DNA of 64,000 nucleotides. Origin: Kappaphycus alvarezii (lineage: Eukaryota > Rhodophyta > Florideophyceae > Gigartinales > Solieriaceae). The translations under genes and the position numbers were made by a program. This document shows positions 1-10,689 of this stretch, in pieces; the first letter of the stretch is position 1; each line of letters starts with the position of its first letter. The stretch covers positions 1,240,001 through 1,304,000 of the forward strand of contig NADL03000758.1 of the NCBI GenBank assembly GCA_002205965.3. Reading direction: 5' to 3'. The notes below the pieces were generated by a model, which saw only the letters and a list, made by a program, of their open reading frames with translations, did no database searches and was not told where the DNA came from.

Positions 1-255
1 TTGGGATGGCATGGGGGGATGCCCGAAAAGGGGGATGTGTGGCGTGCGAATATGTCGAGGGTGTGGTGGCCACATCGAGTTGTAGATGGACGGTATCAGC
101 GCGTACCACCTCATGGAACCGATTTGAAACAGGGCGTTGATGAGTGGCATCCTGAACGAAATCTCGTCTGGGCCCCTACAGGTGTCATCGATATTCACCG
201 ACCGCTGTGCTGGGGACGTGTCGAGTTTGGGCAACCTGAATCTACTTGTACTTGA
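1..255 (+). CDS. Possible 3' end of an unrecognised gene
   Basis: A reading frame is open from the window edge and ends at TGA 253-255, giving 84 residues rich in Trp, Arg and Pro (for example SRVWWPHRVVDGRY). I recognise no family. It could be the C-terminal piece of a gene that starts outside the window, or chance. No poly(A) signal or neighbouring exon decides the matter. Confidence 0.2.
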   Translation: MGWHGGMPEKGDVWRANMSRVWWPHRVVDGRYQRVPPHGTDLKQGVDEWHPERNLVWAPTGVIDIHRPLCWGRVEFGQPESTCT

Positions 256-776
256 GCATTCGACGAGGACAAGTGCTTTCCGGATCAACGCATAGGGCAA
301 GTCACCGTGTGTTGAAAAGGTGCAAATTACAGTATTTCAACCAACGTTGACAGAGTCATGCGAACCGTATCCTGTAAAGTATTGTGAAAAAGTTTAATGC
401 GTTCAGTATCTACTAGAGCGGAGCTTTGAACTGCAAGGTCAGGCCTCTTTTTGTAAATTCTAGGCACCTACAGTACAGTACTGTAAATGAATTTGTAAAA
501 CGCACAGTACTGTACACCACTGTACAGTACACATACACATGGAGAGGTTGTACAGTATTCGCCGGAAGGCTCCGCGCCGATCAAGTTACAATAAACCATA
601 AAGTACTGGAGGACACGTGATGTAGTATGATAGGATAAGGGCAGGAATAAGGGATTATGCCCCACATATGTACGCCATACTACAGTACCATACGTGGCTG
701 CAACTACTGGTGGCAAAACAACCTGTATCCTTGGCGAGCGATTCCTTGATTTGACAAAGCTAAAATGTTGCTACCA
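256..776. other. Intergenic stretch with TACTGTACAGTA palindromes
   Basis: I see no gene here. Positions 469-530 hold a dense cluster of the self-complementary motif TACAGTACTGTA and half-copies of it, and 665-692 a weaker one. The following DUF2237 gene starts about 240 bases downstream, so this is probably its upstream region. Confidence 0.6.
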
Positions 777-1253
777 AAAATGGCAATGGCGTTTCTGTTT
801 TGTCGACAAGTACGACTTGCGCAAAGTCAGAGTTATCGAGCACCGCTCAAGTGTCCCGCAAGGATGGCTTCCACAAACGGCATCATGGAGCGAAACGTGC
901 TGGGTGGGGAATTGCAGCAATGCTGCACGGATCCGGTCACCGGTTACTATCGCGACGGCAGTTGCCGTACAGGCAGAAGTGACTATGGTGTGCACACCGT
1001 GTGTGCAGTTGTAACACGTGCGTTTCTGGAATACTCGAAACGACAGGGCAATGATCTGATGACACCGCGCCCCGAGTATAACTTTCCGGGACTCAGGGAC
1101 GGTGATAAATGGTGTCTGTGTGCTAGTAGATGGAAGGAGGCTTTGGATGCACATGTCGCTCCACCGGTCGTGTTGGAGGCCACGCATATCAAGACGTTGG
1201 AGTTTGTGGGGCTGCAAGTTTTGAGGGAGCATGCGTTTGTGCTGAGGGAGTGA
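777..1253 (+). CDS. DUF2237 family protein
   Basis: The protein matches the DUF2237 family (PF09996), small proteins common in bacteria and found in algae and other eukaryotes; the biochemical role is unknown to me. Diagnostic blocks are NVLGGELQQCCTDPVTGYYR, then DYGVHTVCAVVTRAFLEYS, GNDLMTPRPEYNFPGLRDGD, WCLCASRWKEALDAHVAPPV and VLEATH, covering the whole usual domain length, with the conserved Cys pairs present. The frame is unbroken. The start is ambiguous: ATGs lie at 765, 777 and 864. The last gives the compact family domain; the earlier ones add about 30 residues with Arg but no acidic residue (FLFCRQVRLAQSQSYR), which looks like a mitochondrial or plastid presequence, so I chose 777. 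It stands alone with no operon-like partner. Confidence 0.88.
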   Translation, partial: KMAMAFLFCRQVRLAQSQSYRAPLKCPARMASTNGIMERNVLGGELQQCCTDPVTGYYRDGSCRTGRSDYGVHTVCAVVTRAFLEYSKRQGNDLMTPRPEYNFPGLRDGDKWCLCASRWKEALDAHVAPPVVLEATHIKTLEFVGLQVLREHAFVLRE

Positions 1254-2730
1254 TGGTGTCATTCACTGTGCAGTTGTGCTGCAGGAATGGGGTTTGAATT
1301 TAGAATAGGAGTCGTCCTGTCCAACAGTGTGATTGCATTGCAGAGTCGGGTGAAATGGGTTGCGACAGTGGAGAAAAATTCGTCGATCTTTTTTTTCTGG
1401 ACAATGCTGACGGGAAGAGCACATCCTCACTCCTCCCTGACACGGTAGCCAATTTGCTTTCATCCGTGCAGTAAATCAGCCATGGTTCGCGTTCCCGACG
1501 CATCTTTGCGTATGCAGTGGTCACGGCAAGTTGGTACAAAGTTGCCCTCTACAGAACCTGTTTCCGTTGTCCTGTCGCCAACTCTGCATCCTCTACGTTG
1601 CCGCCACCAGATTCCGCGACAAAGGTATGTAAGGCAGGGCCGTACTTTGCAGCACCACACCACAACGTTGCGATACAAAATTCGGCTCTAGTCGTAATAT
1701 GTATTACAGTATTTGGAATAACGTACTGTAATGTTTGTCCAGATCCTGCTCAAGGTCAGTGTATACGGAAGTTTGAGGTAGGGTATTTCAATCTTTTGGT
1801 GCTTTTTCCAGAATGCAAAAATAAATTGAGAGTTTTGCAGGGCCACCGACCGATTAAAAGAAACTTTTGAATTACATATTTCACTGGATTAGAACTGAAG
1901 ATATTTCCTCTCCCCGTATCCTACGTACTGTATCAGACTAGCATATCTTCCGTGCGCTTCGTCTCCATCCCAGTGCATACAGTGCATTGAACGCGCGGTA
2001 TCTACCGTAGCCTGCCAAATTGAACATGAAAATTTGAAATGCATTACTGGAAAAAAGCCCCGATCGGCCCTCAGAATTCCGAGCGATGTTCCCTCTTCAT
2101 CTCCCCGATGTTGTACCCATAAACAAATGCACATGCAGTATTGCACCGAATCGCACAGTGCAGTCCTTGTACAGTACAGCCCAAGACGGCGGGGGACTCG
2201 CGGGCAGAGCTCCATTTACAAGCTTGAAATGGCTGCAAATTCTTCCGAAGAATTGAAAATGAGCTGAAACAGTTTACAAAAAAATCTAATTTTGTGTGAA
2301 TCTGTCGACGTGGATAGAAGCATCCGATTTTTCTCCCCACAAATATACTTCCAACCTTGTCGTTCTTCACGGAAACCTTTGCCTGCCCTACACACCTAGT
2401 AGCTCTTGCTTTCCCAACGCTTTCCACCCTTACCCTTTATCATATTCTTGTCTCACTCGCTGTCAACCTTGGTTAACCTAGTCTTTGCACTTGCGATCTG
2501 CATCCACTTGCAGTTTGGAAATCTCTCACTACCTCATAATACTGCGCACTGTCCCTGCATACACTCCGTCTATCGTTCGATTGCTCCACTGAGAAATCAC
2601 CATTTGGCCTTATCATCCTCTCCTGTGCCCTACTGCACGCTCTCACGTGCCGATTAGTGCAATCACACTAGACTCATTTAACCAACAAGGACAAAAAAGC
2701 CTCCCAATCTACCACACTCGTGCCACTATC
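1254..2730. other. Intergenic stretch without a confident gene
   Basis: Several short frames exist but none matches a family. The minus frame at about 1300-1620 reads fairly well (YAKMRREREPWLIYCTDESK) but has an internal stop, and could be a small gene of unknown type. From about 2330 to 2700 the plus strand is pyrimidine-rich, as expected for a promoter and 5' leader of the gene that starts at 2731. Confidence 0.4.
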
Positions 2731-3508
2731 ATGGGTAAAGTTGTCAAACAAGATCGCCAGGTGTCCACTAAACCACTCACTTCCAAGGATCATAAGCAAG
2801 CTCCCAAAGGAAAGCTCTCCAAGAGCCCTCAACCTGGTGCCAATGGTACAGCCAAGTATCACACACACCCCAAAGACAAGCCCATCTCTGCAAAGCAGGA
2901 TCATCCGATTAACAACCAGAAAAAAGCCACTGTCAAGGAGCAGAATGTCTCGAAAAATGCCGCTGACCCCGATATCGTGCCCCCAAAGCCATCGCATGTT
3001 GCTCGGATCAAGCATTCGAGTCTGCGAATCCTGGCCACGTTTCGTCCGTTGAAGTTGGAAGCTTGTCTGGGAAATACCCTCAGTCGGAGAGGTGCCGTCG
3101 ACTATGATAGAATCGGAGACTACAATTCCGGTACGAGAGGCTGCCGCCACTTTGGACAAGCGAGTGGCAAGCGAGATGGCAGAGAAGGAGCAGATCCGTT
3201 TAACAGTGGCTGGGGAAACAAAGGTTATGGAGAACGGCCAAAGTACGGATTCATCGCAAAAGGAGGCTGCTGTTGAATTCTGTTGGAATGCCAGTGTTGC
3301 AAACTCGGTGCAGATTACAGGAAGCTTCAATGGATGGGAGGAAAAACTGGATATGACCAAAGTGGATGATGCTTGGAAAGTTGTCATCCCGTTGGAGAAA
3401 GGACGTCACGCGTACAAGTTCATTGTCGATGGGGAGTGGTGCTATGACATTACAAAGGAGAACGAGCATGATAATGACGGAAACATTAACAACATTGTAA
3501 CTGTTTGA
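2731..3508 (+). CDS. CBM48 / AMPK-beta-type glycogen-binding domain protein, frame-broken
   Basis: The C-terminal 80 residues (about 3270-3508) are a carbohydrate-binding module of the AMPK-beta/CBM48 type: ITGSFNGWEEK, then WKVVIPLEKGRHAYKFIVDG, EWCYDIT and GNINNIVTV. The sugar-contacting Trp, Lys, Trp and Asn positions known from AMPK beta (FNGW, YKF, GEW, NINN) are all present, so starch or glycogen binding is a fair inference. The N-terminal half, from ATG 2731 (MGKVVKQDRQ), is a basic low-complexity linker rich in Lys, Ser and Pro. The two halves lie in different frames and the junction falls between about 3040 and 3130; no intron of normal size fits there, so a one-base indel is likely. 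No kinase or glucan-hydrolase domain is attached. It could be a floridean-starch-associated scaffold or targeting protein. Confidence 0.72.
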
Positions 3509-3711
3509 GGTCTTTCTCCCGCTCAGCGGGACGCTAGCAGAGCTTGAGAGAGGCTCTTTGCGCAAGATTTCTGGCCCAATCTTGGAACCCGTTATCTTGT
3601 CGCATAACCTCACAGAATTGATCGCGTTAGGTTGATTAACCTAGATTGCTTGTGAGAAAGGCTTGATAGACGAAGAGCTGAGCTTCATAATTGGTACCTT
3701 CTAGTGTCTTC

Positions 3712-4880
3712 CTAGTTATTCCTCTCTACGTATATATCTTTGATCTGAGAAACAGCGTACTCAGCACCAGCCTCGAACACATCCCTATGCTTAACAAGCG
3801 ATTAAAATTTGATTAAATTGGTTGGTTAGTCAAAGTTGCTCCTCTTTGATAACGCAAACCGGGAAGATGAAACAAACTTACGGTGGCGTCCCGTGTCCAT
3901 CCTTTCCGATGCTAGCTCGGTTGCGCACGCACCGTAAAAGTACGCGAAAAAGTCAGCAATCAAAAATGCCATGCAATCAACACATGGGTCTAATGGCTTG
4001 CCAATCCGTACCTGCAATACATGACAAACTCGTGCGGTGGCGATCGAACGCCCTCCATTTTGGAAGCTTGCTCAGCCAGCTGATGGACGACCTCAAAGGC
4101 ATTTCTGGTGCCCACCCTGCGATCTAGATTGCCCATGTAAAATCTCAAGGGCATCCGTAGCAACGCCTTCATCACAACGGATCCATCAGACTGGCCCTGG
4201 CCAATTTGGAGCTTGCCTTTTCGCGGATTTGTGAAATTCATCCAAATCAGCCAAGACGGTGACCGGAGCGAATCCGACACATGCCCTGACGTGCCGATTC
4301 TTGCAGCGAGTAAGGCTGCTAGTAATGCACCGCGACTCAAACCGGTTACGACGGCAGTTGGGGGACACGTAGCCGGCATCGACAAGGTCATCGAGTGCTT
4401 GTGATACTCGACGTATGAAATTGGAGACGGGATCGGCACCGGAGGCATAGAGAGTTGCCCATTTTTGCAGGCTTGTTCGTTTTCGGGCATTGTGCCGTGG
4501 AAAGGAAGGTTGACGGAGAGGATTCGAAGGGGAGTGGAATGTTTTGCAGATTGGGATAGAGCGTGAACTGCGGGATGGTTGAAGGGGGAAGCTGAAGGGA
4601 TTGAGTGGAGGTTAATGCAAGATAGATGATGGCTGGTAGGGGGCCTTGAGAGAGGGGGACCGATGAATTGCCAGGATGGATGGGAGGGGAAAGAGTGGCA
4701 TGTTGGTTGTGGGTAGTGGGAGGGAGGAGTTTTGTGTTCCGGGTGATGAAATGTGCAGGACACATCTCGTAGGTGGGGGTTTGCAACGACGAGGGATGAG
4801 AATGTTGGAGCGTGGTGATGAGATGAGGGAGTTATTTGTGAGGGTTTTTTGGAAGTGCAAAGGTGTGTGGACAAAGGATA
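3712..4880 (-). CDS. Alpha/beta hydrolase with two introns and internal frame breaks
   Basis: Minus-strand pieces read in order as one serine hydrolase: an N-terminal strand region (GPLPAIIYLALTSTQSL), LRILSVNLPFHGT, VSNFIRRVSQALDDLVDAGY, the nucleophile elbow VVTGLSRGALLAALLAAR (GxSxG), VRACVGFAPVTVLADLDEF, LRFYMGNLDRRVGTRNAFEV carrying the likely catalytic Asp, and SIGKDGHGTPP carrying the catalytic His. The last two exons join only through introns 3912-4011 and 3785-3881; the joined end reads DVFEAGAEYAVSQ and stops at 3712. Both introns have GT-AG ends and keep frame exactly, so this is a real gene. Further one-base frame changes occur near 4350 (a run of C) and 4310. The true start is uncertain, between about 4780 and 5007. 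Substrate unknown; the fold resembles dienelactone-hydrolase or peptidase-like members of bacteria and algae. Confidence 0.75.
3785..3881 (-). other. Predicted intron 2 of the alpha/beta hydrolase gene
   Basis: On the minus strand the donor is CC|GTAAGT at 3881 and the acceptor CATAG|G ends at 3785. A CTAAC branch-like motif precedes an AT-rich tail. Removing these 97 bases joins GHGTPP to DVFEAGAEYAVSQ in frame, as expected for the family's C-terminus. Confidence 0.75.
3912..4011 (-). other. Predicted intron 1 of the alpha/beta hydrolase gene
   Basis: On the minus strand the donor is TTGCAG|GTACGG at 4011 and the acceptor GAGCTAG|C ends at 3912. A CTGAC branch motif and T-rich tract lie before the acceptor. 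Removing 100 bases restores FVMYC-SIGKDGHGT, which carries the catalytic His. Confidence 0.72.
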
Positions 4881-5007
4881 GGCAATTCATCGCGATGAGT
4901 TTGCATGGAAGGAGAGATGCGGCAATGTTTTCGTTGATGTTGCGTGGGAGGCGAGGCAGAGTTTGTAGAGGTTGAAGCGAGGGTAGTACAGCACTAAGTT
5001 GTAGCAT

Positions 5008-7738
5008 GCATTGGTCAAATCATCGGCATTAGAGGGTTTGCGAAGAGTGGTTCGGTACTATATTTTGTCGTCTATGTGTCCATACGTACACGTATGCATC
5101 ATGAAGGGCCATCGCTGTGCGCCCCGCTGTAGTACTGTACAGTATTGTAGTGCAGATGATGAACAGGCGGTAAATGTAGGGTAATTTAATACATATTTGA
5201 AAGATATGGGTTCGGTTGTGGCAATGAAAATTACCGTAATGAACTGGTAATGTGCTGGCATATGGCAGTTGGATCTCTATTGCCATTACTGAAGCAACCA
5301 TCATTTAGCATTCCGAGGGAGGGACTATACAATGCCATCTGGCACCTGTTGATCCCCCTGTGTGTTTATGCTGCCAACACTTGACGCTTCATCACTTGAA
5401 GCGACTCTATGCAATTCTCAATCGGCCCTTTGAGCCACAACTTACTGTACACTACTGTACTGTATCCAACAACCCTACAGTTGTTTCTCTAGACACTACA
5501 CACTCAACAGAATATTAATAAACCTTTGAATCCAACTTATGTTCAGACGAGGATGACAAGAGAGATGCTATTGAGACCGTAAAAGGGTGATTGCAGCATG
5601 TCGACGAATCCCTAATATAGACGCTGCGACTGGGGTAACGTGGTAGCCCGGAGGTGGAGGAGCTCGAGATGGCATGGCCCGGGTGTCCTGATGGTTCTGG
5701 TGTAAGCCTGATGGTATAACTGCAAGGGAAGCGAGGACGGAAATGGATGTATTGCTGGACCGTGAAGGAATTTCTTGAAAATGGGTACAGGCGGTGTACA
5801 GGGCGAGATCGCTGTAATTTTCTCGTATTACGGTGCGTATCTCATGGGGTGGTGCCAAGAGGTGGGTTGCGTAATCTCTCGAGTGGTGACGATGACCATG
5901 TGTCCCAGAGGTGGGCGTACCTCATCTCGCGTTGCGCGCTCCTGGATGATTGGCTCAGATCCCTTGTTAGTTAGTTGGGCCTTGTACAGTAATTAGGATA
6001 GGGTAGTGGCAGTATACCTATTAAGGATAGTGAAAATACTTCGAACTAGTAAAAGAAAGCACCCCTTGGCCCTCAAACTTTGGGTCTACAAGCCGCTGGC
6101 ACCTCTTTGGCTTCTGTTGAACACCCATTAGGTCACCCGTCCGCCCATTGAACCCATTGCACTGCTGTGCTTCCTGGTATCATTTATTAACTTTCAGGTA
6201 TTCCGACCCTACAGGTTTGTATCGCTCTACTCCACTTTTGTTGCTACCGACGAATATAACGGACCTGCTCAGAGAATCTCAAGCTGGACGCTGTACGGTG
6301 CAGAAAGGCTAGCCCAAAAATGGCAATGACGCTAAAGTAGAACGACAAAAAGATCTCGAGAGACATAGAGGAGTGCTGGCAAGATAATGTTGACAAATAC
6401 TACTGGATCGCACGAGATCATGTTTAGGTTTTCGTGCAATTGCATGAAACGTACAGGTTGGTCATTTAGACATGGATGCACGTGCATTTGGTCATAGCGA
6501 GGCATTATCAGTATCAAACGCATCGTCCTCACAACATTTGTTGTGTGCAGGTGATTACCTCAGCAATTCTTTAGAGCTAATGATTTAGAACTGTACATAT
6601 TTGGGTTGAACTATCCAAAATCACTGAACTAAAAGGAACGAGCACGAATTACTCAGCTTGACATCTAAGTTCTACACGATTAAGACTAGCACCTTGGTCT
6701 TCTTAAATTTCGTACCTGAACTAACCACCAGTTTTCGTTAAAAACCTATTGTAGTGCAATGGGCACTCAAACTGTACTGCCATCGGCAGAGCTGATTTTG
6801 ATGATCCTTTTTTTGGATCTGATTCACTGCTAATCAGCAGGCACTGTACAATACAGTAAGGGCAACTTTCTTTTGCTGTCCGCTATTACTTTTGGTACTG
6901 TATACCCACCCAATGGGGCTTGAGTGCTTGCAATCTGGACCATTCGGCCCCCAAATTGGGCCTGATATTTTCGCAGGTGAAAGGCACCTATTGGGCCAAG
7001 TGTCGACTTTACTCTTCTCTAACTTGGATCTCCGTAACTTGGCTGACCTTAACTTCACTTATCCCGCCGTTGAGGATAACCTTAACCTATCTAAGTATTA
7101 TTTTTACCTACCTGGCCACTAGGGCCCCAGAGGAAACAGCTACCCCGGTGTTGGCTCTGAACTTGACTCCCAAGTTCCGCCTTTGCAGAAACCTTGCCAA
7201 CGGCAACTTTGGCTGTTGCCACGTTTATCCGCCCGGGTCTTTCTTTCTATTCCCCGCTCTCTACCCAACACTATACTACCCCTTTTTGTTTGTTTGTGAC
7301 ATTTACTAACGCCTGGCGCCCCGGGCTCCAGCGTCTTTATACAAATAGGAACTTCAAGATTGTCGTTGGTGACAACATCATTATTTCCAAAGGAGATATT
7401 CAGCACAGCTTACCCATACTACATCTTCTTTGTCCAGTATTACACCCTGGTGTCTACGGTTCTTTGGAATCGTCCCATACCAAGTTTTTAGCATTCCGTG
7501 GACCACTGCCCGGTTTTACAACCCGGAGGAAAAGTATACTGTCCAGCCGTCCAAGGAATTACCCCCGCTCTTCCAACTCCATTTCTCCTCGCCAACGGCG
7601 AGCTGTGATACTGCATGGCAGGGTGCTTACAGAGAAAGAGGGACAGCGAACACCCTGTGGGTCTTCGTGTGTGTGTGTTGGGTTTCTCATTGTCTGACGG
7701 TGTTCCGTTCCTAGACGAGAAGAACTGCGCACCGCGCA
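5008..7738. other. Intergenic and degraded DNA, no confident gene
   Basis: Palindromic TACTGTAC motifs occur at 5131-5145 and 5441-5465. A dispersed repeat relative lies at 5170-5212. Open frames at 5747-5996 and 6892-7309 are short and match nothing I know. The stretch 6900-7700 is GC-richer and could be a decayed element or a damaged gene, but no motif supports either. Confidence 0.35.
5170..5212 (+). repeat. Diverged copy of a dispersed repeat
   Basis: The segment GTAGGGTAATTTAATACATA followed by TTTGAAAGATATGG resembles the better copies at 13073, 49390 and 51055, which share a run of G, a T-rich middle and the end AAGATATGG. Confidence 0.4.
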
Positions 7739-7744
7739 TTGCAC

Positions 7745-8296
7745 TACAGTTAATGATTGTGCCCTATCTTTCCAACTCCATATTCCTTGAGCGTGCCATT
7801 CTCCATTTACCCCTGCTCCGAAATTCGTCATATTAGAGTACCCTCTTACCCTAAATCGGCAGCGTCGGTGTGGATAGCAGCATTCGGAGTTGGGGGGAGC
7901 ATCGGTCGTCCACCAAGGTCTGTGCCACTCAAACTATTTCCACTGTCGTAAGCCCCTTATGCTCTGATGACTGAGACGAATGCGTCCTCTCGGGTCCACT
8001 GACTTTGGAGAACTCATAGCCCAGAAGAATGATCTTGTGTAAAACCGAGTCGAGGGCATGGCTAGCGATAGCGATATACATACTCCACAGAAGTGGGCGA
8101 CATTCCGCTTCGTCACCCATCTCCGGCCAAACCGAACCTCTTTCATTGGCTTTGTGGCTAGCTTCTGGACCTTCGAGGTTTTCTCCGGCACAACGAAGAA
8201 CTTCATTGACAAACTGTCTATCCGATCTCCGAGATGCACGATGTTCGTCGTTCCTTCCCAACATCCTTTGTTTGGCTGCCGTCGCAATCCAAGCAC
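7745..8296 (-). pseudogene. RT thumb and RNase H start of the DIRS-order element
   Basis: The minus strand reads HLGDRIDSLSMKFFVVPEKT, then RRWVTKRNVAHFCGVCISLS, and after a frame change AIHTDAADLG (the first RNase H aspartate box, about 7870) and EWHAQGIWSWKDRAQSLTV. These match the same blocks of the plus-strand element at 40.0-40.5 kb. Similarity stops after RAQSLTV. Confidence 0.7.
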
Positions 8297-8389
8297 ACCG
8301 AGTAATCAAGAAGTTACTCAGGATGCCAAAAGAAAATGTAGAATTGTGTGGAGACAATGCCGAAAGGGGAGGGAATGATTAGAAATCGT

Positions 8390-9095
8390 CCAAATATGTC
8401 AGAACGCGAAACCCTTCTTGCCTTAGCCGCTTCGCAAAGGGGGCCATCAACTGCGTGAACCACAAGAGAGATCTCACCCAACCGAATGGCGGTTGCAATG
8501 CCCTGAAATTGTCGGCTGTTGTATCGAAACAGAAACCAATCCCTCATTGTGGGACCCATGCGCAAATTCCTGTATCCCTTGTACATATCGAATGATATGA
8601 AGTTGTCTCCTTCCTGGATTTCCGTTGCAAATTACGACAAGGACTCCATCCGAACTGATCCTTTTTTCCAGTGCTTTCTTTGCCTCGAATGATTCACGAT
8701 AAAACACCCTTTCTTTGCTTCTGACCCTGCCATACCACGAATGCAGACGATATCACAGCTCCACGTTCCATCGCCTTCATAACACAACTATCCGTCACGT
8801 CTTTATAAATTACAGTCCGACAAACTTCCTCTAAGTCCTTGTGAGCGAACGCTTTGTCCTGTACAGACTGAGGTATACCATACATCATCATCCCCCTTCC
8901 AGGAACAAACGGAATTGACGGCGGGTTGTATGCTGCAAACTGAATTCCTCTGCAGAGGAAGTCGGAGCAACCTAGCTGACGCCAACCCTCGACGTGGTCT
9001 TGAGGTCCACGCCATAGTGGGCGGCAGATTCCTATGGCGACTAATTTTCGCCGGCGGAGCTCCCTTTTCCAGCTCTTTTTGTTCGTTGCTGGCAC
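8390..9095 (-). pseudogene. Reverse transcriptase fragment of the DIRS-order element
   Basis: From high to low coordinates the minus strand gives GCSDFLCRGIQFAAYNPPS, KAFAHKDLEEVCRTVIYKDV, the ISSAFVVWQ block, MYKGYRNLRMGPTMRDWFLF and a VLTYLDDF box at about 8420. The YLDD catalytic aspartates are intact, though the frame around them is broken by several indels. Confidence 0.75.
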
Positions 9096-9362
9096 TTAGG
9101 GTAGCTACCGCCTTCATCAGCTGCGTAGATGTATGATAGTCGATCTTTTCCATTGGCTCAACTAAATCATCCAAAGCAGGCATGTCATTTTTTTGCTCAA
9201 GTCTGGACAGAAAAAGCTTCGCGTAAACCGAATCCTTCGCTACAAGTTTGTAGAATTGAGAACGAAGACCAGTCACTCGAAGACCGTAACGTACAGCAAT
9301 TATTGCCCAAACGTCATATACTTCTGCCTTGTCAAATTCCTTCTCCTCCAGGGTTTCTTGTC

Positions 9363-9871
9363 TCAGACAAACTGCTGTCTGGTGAAAGTCATCCAGTATC
9401 CAGCTGCATTCAAGTAATTCGCTTCGTTATCGTGAACAGCTCTCATGCTCTTATGAGTCTCCATTACTTTGCGTAGCGGCCACTCCTTATGCTCGAAGAA
9501 TCCAAACGTAAATAATCCAACAGAAGGTCCTTGCTCGTACGGATAGCGAGTCAACCCAAAGTCTTATCGTCACGGCACCTCCTGCAATCGTCGCATACGA
9601 CATCATCCATTTCGGTTCTATCTCTCCTCGGCTCTAAGTCTTCCCTTAGATATTTTCTTGGCTTTGGAGATGATTTCGTTTGCCCATGATAGGCTAGACG
9701 AAAAGTCGGCTGCGGTTGTTGTAGACATCGTAAAGTGCAGTGCAAACTATTGCACTTGGTCAAGTACGTTTGACCGATTTGAAATTGCTGCCGCCAAAAG
9801 TTCCGGGGACTCTCTGATGAAAGAGAGAGGCATGATTGCGAAGTCAACCCCTTGCGATTGTCACGATTCAT
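9363..9871 (-). pseudogene. Gag-like region of the DIRS-order element
   Basis: Two overlapping minus frames (9363-9554 and 9551-9871) lie upstream of the RT and probably form one frame-shifted gag-type protein. The segment QGPSVGLFTFGFFEHKEW and a Cys-rich patch VVCDDCRRCRD precede it. No standard zinc knuckle is visible. The assignment rests mainly on position. Confidence 0.4.
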
Positions 9872-9993
9872 TAAATGCAGTGGGACCGCATTAGGCGACG
9901 GTGCAAGAGATTTAGATCAGATTCTAAATCCAATCCTACGCAGCGCGCTTGCCAAAATAGATTTGATTGCCTTGCTATTCAATGATTTCATGT

Positions 9994-10031
9994 TTCATGA
10001 GCATAAACCTGCGGTCTACACAAACACGAAA
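9994..10031 (-). repeat. Terminal-repeat-like sequence of the truncated DIRS-order element
   Basis: The plus strand here, TCATGAGCATAAACCTGCGG then TCTACACAAACACGAAA, resembles the reverse complement of the direct repeat that flanks the other DIRS-order element at 39205-39237 and 42205-42237. Its position beyond the gag region is where a 5' terminal repeat should be. Confidence 0.4.
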
Positions 10032-10689
10032 AAAGTCAGCACACAACACGCTCCATGGGAGCACAAAAGTGCCGAAATGCTGACCAGACTATTGAGTAAA
10101 CTGTAGATCACCCGTCACTGCGCTGACATCAATGTGCATCCGCTATCAGATACCTCTTGAACCAAGAATCCAGACCAAACCAATCTACCAGTATTCAGCC
10201 TCAATGACCTCGAACAAATGTTTTCGCAGGGGACTGATGGACCAACCAAGAACACAAACAAACAGAAACGTCGCTTACAGCTGTAGACAAACAATCAACC
10301 AGGACAGAATGTCCTAAACACAAAACTGTATTAAATTTAGCGGGAATCGCGATAGAAATGAAAGGAAAATAGAGCATTAGTATTTATTCTACAGTTCTGG
10401 GATTTAGAAATAAATTTGTTTAATCAAATTAGTACCTAAGGAGATTACTAGTGCGTTTTATTCAAGAGAGCAAGCTCCGATGCGGCGTACAAAAATTATT
10501 ACTAAGGAAAGAAAAGGAAGCCAATCTATGTTATTCTCAGGGGTATAATGTAAAGATTGGAATTGAATTAGAGAACATGGAGACTTAATTGCCGCCTTCT
10601 GCAATTTACTACATATTTTGGCGCGAATTGCGTCCGATGTACGGCGAACAGCATAATTTTAAAGTCGCATGAGTACTTTGGCATGGTCA
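10032..10689. other. AT-rich stretch, nothing recognised
   Basis: Only short frames without family resemblance are present. The stretch separates two unrelated element remnants. Confidence 0.5.

Larger units (their letters stand above)
7740..9880 (-). mobile_element. Truncated DIRS-order retroelement (gag-RT-RNase H), recombinase part missing
   Basis: Minus-strand fragments read gag-like region, reverse transcriptase and RNase H in the order of tyrosine-recombinase retrotransposons, and align block by block with the plus-strand element at 39.2-42.2 kb (LGCSDFLCRGIQ against MGCSEYLCRAIR; KFFVVPEKTSKVQKL against RFYVAPRKVRKVKSL). The RT family is the DIRS/Ngaro/PAT type, with a PTMRDWFLFRYNSRQFQGIA block. 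Many stops and frame changes show it is dead. The homology ends just after the RNase H start at about 7740, and I find no recombinase domain below that, so the 3' half is lost. Confidence 0.75.

Noticed and set aside
1300-1620. Possible minus-strand gene with YAKMRREREPWLIYCTDESK
   Set aside because: It reads plausibly but has an internal stop, no recognisable family and no supporting start or splice site.
5747-5996. Overlapping plus-strand frames of about 75 residues
   Set aside because: No family resemblance; two frames overlap on the same bases and neither has better codon texture.
6892-7697. Plus-strand frames in a GC-richer block beside the truncated DIRS-order element
   Set aside because: I tested them as a continuation of the element or as a host gene; no catalytic motif or family block could be found.
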